Assembly: GCA_964553435.1 (NCBI GenBank) | Contig: CAZKKM010000065.1 | Span: forward strand, 1-9,490 | Origin: RUG11867 sp964553435 | GTDB taxonomy: Bacteria; Bacillota_I; Bacilli_A; RF39; UBA660 | Length of the DNA: 9,490 nt | Reading direction: 5' to 3' | Translations under genes and position numbers: made by a program | Notes under the pieces: model-generated | Database searches by the model: none | Told to the model about the DNA's origin: nothing | What the model saw: the letters and a program-made list of their open reading frames with translations, nothing else | Shown here: positions 6,925-9,490 of the stretch, piece by piece | Layout of the letters: every line of letters begins with the position of its first letter | Position numbering within the stretch: position 1 is the stretch's first letter

Positions 6925-7104
6925 CTATATCAACAATAAACCTACTATGATAAACAGTCCTGGAAAGCCTAAAATTGCCACCGACGAAATCGTATAAAGA
7001 TTTATCGGAATAAATATTTTTAAGCTTTCCATAATTATATTAAATCCGTATAAAACTGCAAATGCAAAAATAATTTTTTTGGTAATCTTTATCATCAATT
7101 TCAT
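6925..7104 (-). CDS. bofA: BofA-like inhibitor of pro-sigma-K processing (small membrane protein)
   Basis: This 59-codon gene fills the gap between recR and holB. Its C-terminal half carries the BofA signature FIPINLYTISSVAILGFPG (31-49), comparable to the HVPINLVTTAISGILGIPG region of B. subtilis BofA, followed by a hydrophobic tail. In B. subtilis BofA sits in the outer forespore membrane with SpoIVFA and SpoIVFB and blocks pro-sigma-K cleavage until a forespore signal arrives. The protein has a basic N-terminus (KLMIKITKK), a hydrophobic segment at about 11-24 and another at about 39-59. It is shorter than the 87-aa B. subtilis protein and appears to lack the first membrane helix. The ATG at 7104-7102 has no clear ribosome site. 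The ATG three codons on is an alternative, and an in-frame stop lies upstream at 7134-7132. The position after recR matches recR-yaaL-bofA of B. subtilis, without yaaL. Confidence 0.85.
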   Translation of the reverse strand: MKLMIKITKKIIFAFAVLYGFNIIMESLKIFIPINLYTISSVAILGFPGLFIIVGLLLI

Positions 7105-7139
7105 ATATATCGATAAATAGTATGAGTCGTATTATTCTT

Positions 7140-7742
7140 TTATGCCACTTCTTTACGATCGTACAGTGCTCTTTCCAGTGTCATGATGTCGAGATAATCA
7201 ATTTCTGCTCCGACTGGAATTCCATAAGATAACCTAGTAACCTTTATGTTTTGATTGGCTAAAACTTTTTTCAAATACAGTGTTGTCGTATCTCCTTCAA
7301 TCGTCGGCTTGAGAGCTATTATGACTTCAGCATTTTTTAAATTTTTACACCGAGAAATGAGTTTTGAAATATTTAAATCTTGTGGATTTATGCCGTCTAT
7401 TGGCGAAATCAATCCTCCAATTACATGGTAAACACCATTATATTGTCCGGTTTTTTCAAAAACAAAAATGCTTTTATAATCTTCTACAACGCATATCAGA
7501 TTGTGGTTACGAGTGGAATCTTGGCAAATTGGACAAATCTTTTGATCAGTTAGATGTCCGCATTCTTCGCAAGTTTTGAAGGTATTGTTTACCTTATCTA
7601 TTGCTGCGGCAAAATCCTTTAGGTCGTCTTTGTCCATTTTTAATAGTGCCAGCGCGTATCTTTCGGCTGTTCTATCTCCAATTCCTGGTAGTTTTTTAAA
7701 ATATTCTATCAGTGTTTCCAGAAGTTCCGGATAAATACTCAT
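7140..7742 (-). CDS. recR: Recombination mediator protein RecR
   Basis: RecR works with RecO (and RecF) to load RecA on SSB-covered single-stranded DNA at gaps. The 200-aa protein has the expected layout. A helix-hairpin-helix spans about 10-30 with KLPGIGDRTAERYA. A four-cysteine zinc finger, CEECGHLTDQKICPIC, uses C58, C61, C70 and C73. The Toprim domain follows with VVEDYKSIFVFE (85-96), YHVIGGLISPIDGI (105-118) and AEVIIALKPTIEGDTT (138-153). The C-terminal VTRLSYGIPVGAEIDYLDIMTLERAL is characteristic. The ATG shares one base with the ebfC stop (TGATG), so translation is probably coupled. The order dnaX-ebfC-recR is widely conserved in bacteria. The bofA-like gene starts 35 nt downstream. 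Confidence 0.98.
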   Translation of the reverse strand: MSIYPELLETLIEYFKKLPGIGDRTAERYALALLKMDKDDLKDFAAAIDKVNNTFKTCEECGHLTDQKICPICQDSTRNHNLICVVEDYKSIFVFEKTGQYNGVYHVIGGLISPIDGINPQDLNISKLISRCKNLKNAEVIIALKPTIEGDTTTLYLKKVLANQNIKVTRLSYGIPVGAEIDYLDIMTLERALYDRKEVA

Positions 7743-8038
7743 CAGATAAGTCCACCGAGTTGCTTGCTGTAAGCACCTAGTTTATTTTCTATCTCTTTTT
7801 CGATTTGTTTAAAGGCATCGTTTAGTGCGATAGTCATCATGTCGGCAAGCATTTCTTTGTCTTCGTTTAAGTCACCTGTGTATGTGATATCTATTTTGCT
7901 AATTTCCTTTTTTCCATTCATAGTCACTGTCACCCATTCCGATTTTCCAATAAATGTACTCATGTATATTTCTTCTTGCTTTTTAGTAATTTCTTTTTGC
8001 ATTTTTTGGGCTTGTGCCATTAAATTTTGTATATTCAT
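7742..8038 (-). CDS. ebfC: YbaB/EbfC family nucleoid-associated protein
   Basis: This is a small dimeric DNA-binding protein (98 aa) of the YbaB/EbfC family, called yaaK in B. subtilis. Family members bind DNA through tweezer-like dimers and are found next to dnaX and recR. Visible features are the N-terminal helix NIQNLMAQAQKMQKEITKKQEE, the beta region with VTVTMNGKKEISKIDI, and the C-terminal helix MLADMMTIALNDAFKQIEKEIENKLG. The length is usual. AGGAGGG (8049-8043) overlaps the dnaX stop codon and lies 4 nt before the ATG, so the gene is tightly linked to dnaX (9-nt gap) and overlaps recR by one base. Confidence 0.96.
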   Translation of the reverse strand: MNIQNLMAQAQKMQKEITKKQEEIYMSTFIGKSEWVTVTMNGKKEISKIDITYTGDLNEDKEMLADMMTIALNDAFKQIEKEIENKLGAYSKQLGGLI

Positions 8039-8047
8039 TTTTCCCTC

Positions 8048-9490
8048 CTATGAGATCTCCACTAATTTTTCTGTAAAGAGATCTTCTGCTTCTTTTTTTA
8101 CTTTTGAGTCATCTTCTGTTTCTTTTGGCTCTTCTATATATGTATATTTTTTGTTGTTTTTAAGATTGTGAATATATCTTTCTTTTTTTTCTTTCCATTC
8201 ATTAGTGGAAAGAGCAACAACTTTGATTTCTTTTATACTCTTTCTCAATTCTTTTTCTATTTCTTTTCTTTTTATGTTGAAAAGATCTGCAAGTGAGCTC
8301 TCTTCAGCGGTAAATATAGTATATGTCTCCGACGAGGCTACTGGAGTGTATTCTCTTGTGTCGATGGATTTAATTTTACTATCGTCTATTTTTGACCATA
8401 TATCCGTTACATTTTTAAGTGCATTTTTCGTAGCTTCGACAAAACAGTTGTTGACTCTTATATCTGTCAGGGTCATCTTTTCTTGCGTTGAGGATGAGTT
8501 CTTTTTTGTATCTTCTTCTAACGATGGCCTTTCTTTATAATCTCTTTTTGGTTCCGATGTTTTGATTGTTTCTTTTTCTAATGGTTTATTTTGATCTATA
8601 CTATCAGTTCCAATGTTTTCTAGGAAGCACAGTTTTATGATAGTGAATACATTTTCATTTATGCGAGCATCGATATAACAACGGTTTAAACTTTCTATTA
8701 GAGTAGCAATTGTCCGATATGAAAATTCGTCATTTTTGCCAAGTTTTATTTCAATAGCTGTTCTTTCTAGGTAGCTGATCATTCTTTTTATCAGTTTCTG
8801 TGCATTTATTCCCGACTTTTCATAGCTTTCTATTTTATTTATAATATCTTTTATATCGGAATTTTTCATCGCTTCGAGCAATTCTTTTACTGCTCTATTG
8901 GATATCATGTTGTAGTCTTTTAAGACTGTATCCACTGTTATTGTGTTTTTGGTTTTCGATGTTTGGTCGAGTATACTCAAAGCATCTCTCAGGCATCCTT
9001 CACTCAGCTCATATATTTCTTCTAATACCCCCTCTTCGTAATCGATATTTTCTTGGCCGCAGACATATTTTAAGTGTTCTATCATGTCTTTCTGTGCTAT
9101 TTTTTTGAAATCATAACGTTGGCACCTCGACAGGATCGTTATTGGTACTTTATATACTTCTGTCGTCGCCAGTATGAAGATGGCATGTGCTGGGGGTTCT
9201 TCTAAAGTTTTTAAAAGAGCATTGAAGGCTCCGGTTGTCAGCATGTGGACTTCATCTATTATGTATATTTTGTATTTGGATTCTGCTGGTGCTAGGGTAA
9301 TATTATTACGCAACTCGCGTATTTCATTTACTCCATTGTTCGATGCAGCATCTATTTCGATTATATCAGGTGATGTCGCAAAATTTTGACAGTTAGTACA
9401 TTGCCCGCAGGGTTCACCGTTTTGATTGTCTGTGCACGTAAGTGCTTTAGCTAAGACTTTAGCAGTCGATGTTTTACCGGTTCCACGAGG
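8048..9490 (-). CDS. dnaX: DNA polymerase III gamma/tau subunit, partial (5' end outside window)
   Basis: DnaX is the ATPase of the clamp loader. The reading frame stays open to the window edge; 480 codons are visible and roughly 40 N-terminal residues are missing. Codon numbering here is from the edge. The P-loop PRGTGKTST starts at residue 1. The zinc module uses C19, C28, C31 and C34 (CGQCTNC). Other motifs are DIIEIDAASNNGVNEIREL, the Walker B/DExx box IIDEVHML (77-84), TLEEPP (95-100) and ILSRCQRYDF with the arginine finger R122 (SRC). Domain III ends near residue 300. A charged linker (KTSEPKRDYKERPSLEEDTKKN) and a short C-terminal tau-like domain follow. The slippery heptamer A AAA AAG (8507-8501) falls in frame in this linker and could yield a shorter gamma-like form. 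GAGGG before ebfC overlaps the stop codon TAG. Confidence 0.97.
   Translation of the reverse strand, partial: PRGTGKTSTAKVLAKALTCTDNQNGEPCGQCTNCQNFATSPDIIEIDAASNNGVNEIRELRNNITLAPAESKYKIYIIDEVHMLTTGAFNALLKTLEEPPAHAIFILATTEVYKVPITILSRCQRYDFKKIAQKDMIEHLKYVCGQENIDYEEGVLEEIYELSEGCLRDALSILDQTSKTKNTITVDTVLKDYNMISNRAVKELLEAMKNSDIKDIINKIESYEKSGINAQKLIKRMISYLERTAIEIKLGKNDEFSYRTIATLIESLNRCYIDARINENVFTIIKLCFLENIGTDSIDQNKPLEKETIKTSEPKRDYKERPSLEEDTKKNSSSTQEKMTLTDIRVNNCFVEATKNALKNVTDIWSKIDDSKIKSIDTREYTPVASSETYTIFTAEESSLADLFNIKRKEIEKELRKSIKEIKVVALSTNEWKEKKERYIHNLKNNKKYTYIEEPKETEDDSKVKKEAEDLFTEKLVEIS
8501..8507 (-). other. Candidate -1 ribosomal frameshift heptamer A AAA AAG in dnaX
   Basis: In the dnaX frame the codons are ACA AAA AAG AAC, so the heptamer A AAA AAG is in exactly the phase used by the E. 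coli dnaX signal. It lies at visible codons 329-330, within the linker after domain III. A -1 shift would add 28 codons and stop at TAA 8417-8415, giving a protein without the tau C-terminal domain. The only downstream hairpin I see is weak (TCATC with GATGA, 5 bp, 15-nt loop), and no strong SD-like stimulator lies at the ideal distance upstream. Confidence 0.4.

Noticed and set aside
7102..7134. Terminator or promoter between recR and bofA
   Set aside because: The 35-nt gap has no stable hairpin with a U-run and no convincing -35/-10 pair.
8048..9313. dnaX as a complete gene beginning at the TTG codon at 9313
   Set aside because: The frame is open upstream to the window edge and encodes the P-loop, zinc module and IDAASNNGV motif, so the gene is partial and starts outside.

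Overview
The window is an A+T-rich stretch from an endospore-forming member of the Bacillota. Clostridia or a deep-branching, Erysipelotrichia-like Bacilli lineage both fit, and the species cannot be named from this sequence. The case rests on SpoVT and BofA (sporulation), RicT/YaaT, a T-box leader, AGGAGG-type ribosome binding sites and a gene order close to the dnaX-recR and holB-yaaT-yabB regions of Bacillus subtilis. Every gene lies on the minus strand, so transcription runs from position 9490 towards 1.

In the direction of transcription the genes are dnaX (5' end outside the window), ebfC/ybaB, recR, a small bofA-like gene of 59 codons, holB (delta'), ricT/yaaT, a YabB/TrmN6-type methyltransferase, pth, mfd and spoVT. 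Gaps are 0-49 nt and several junctions are 4-nt or 1-nt stop/start overlaps. I see no terminator between dnaX and spoVT, so the set probably forms one long operon. The first part makes clamp-loader subunits (DnaX, HolB) and recombination or nucleoid proteins (RecR, EbfC). The middle deals with RNA (RicT, TrmN6, Pth). The end supplies transcription-coupled repair (Mfd) and a forespore regulator (SpoVT). BofA sits among them as a sporulation checkpoint gene.

Positions 1-300 hold no protein gene. They carry a complete T-box riboswitch on the minus strand with its own promoter: Stem I with loop-E signatures and a specifier codon AUG (methionine), an antiterminator with a UGGU bulge, and a competing terminator followed by a U-run. 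It should control a methionine-related gene beyond position 1, most likely methionyl-tRNA synthetase, which lies next to abrB in B. subtilis. Here spoVT takes the abrB position.

I did not find an undescribed multi-gene system. Points worth a second look are the small bofA, an E. coli-type frameshift heptamer in the dnaX linker, palindromes in the T-box promoter, a His-to-Asp change in Pth, a shortened delta' without a P-loop, and an excess of the tetranucleotide TCGA.
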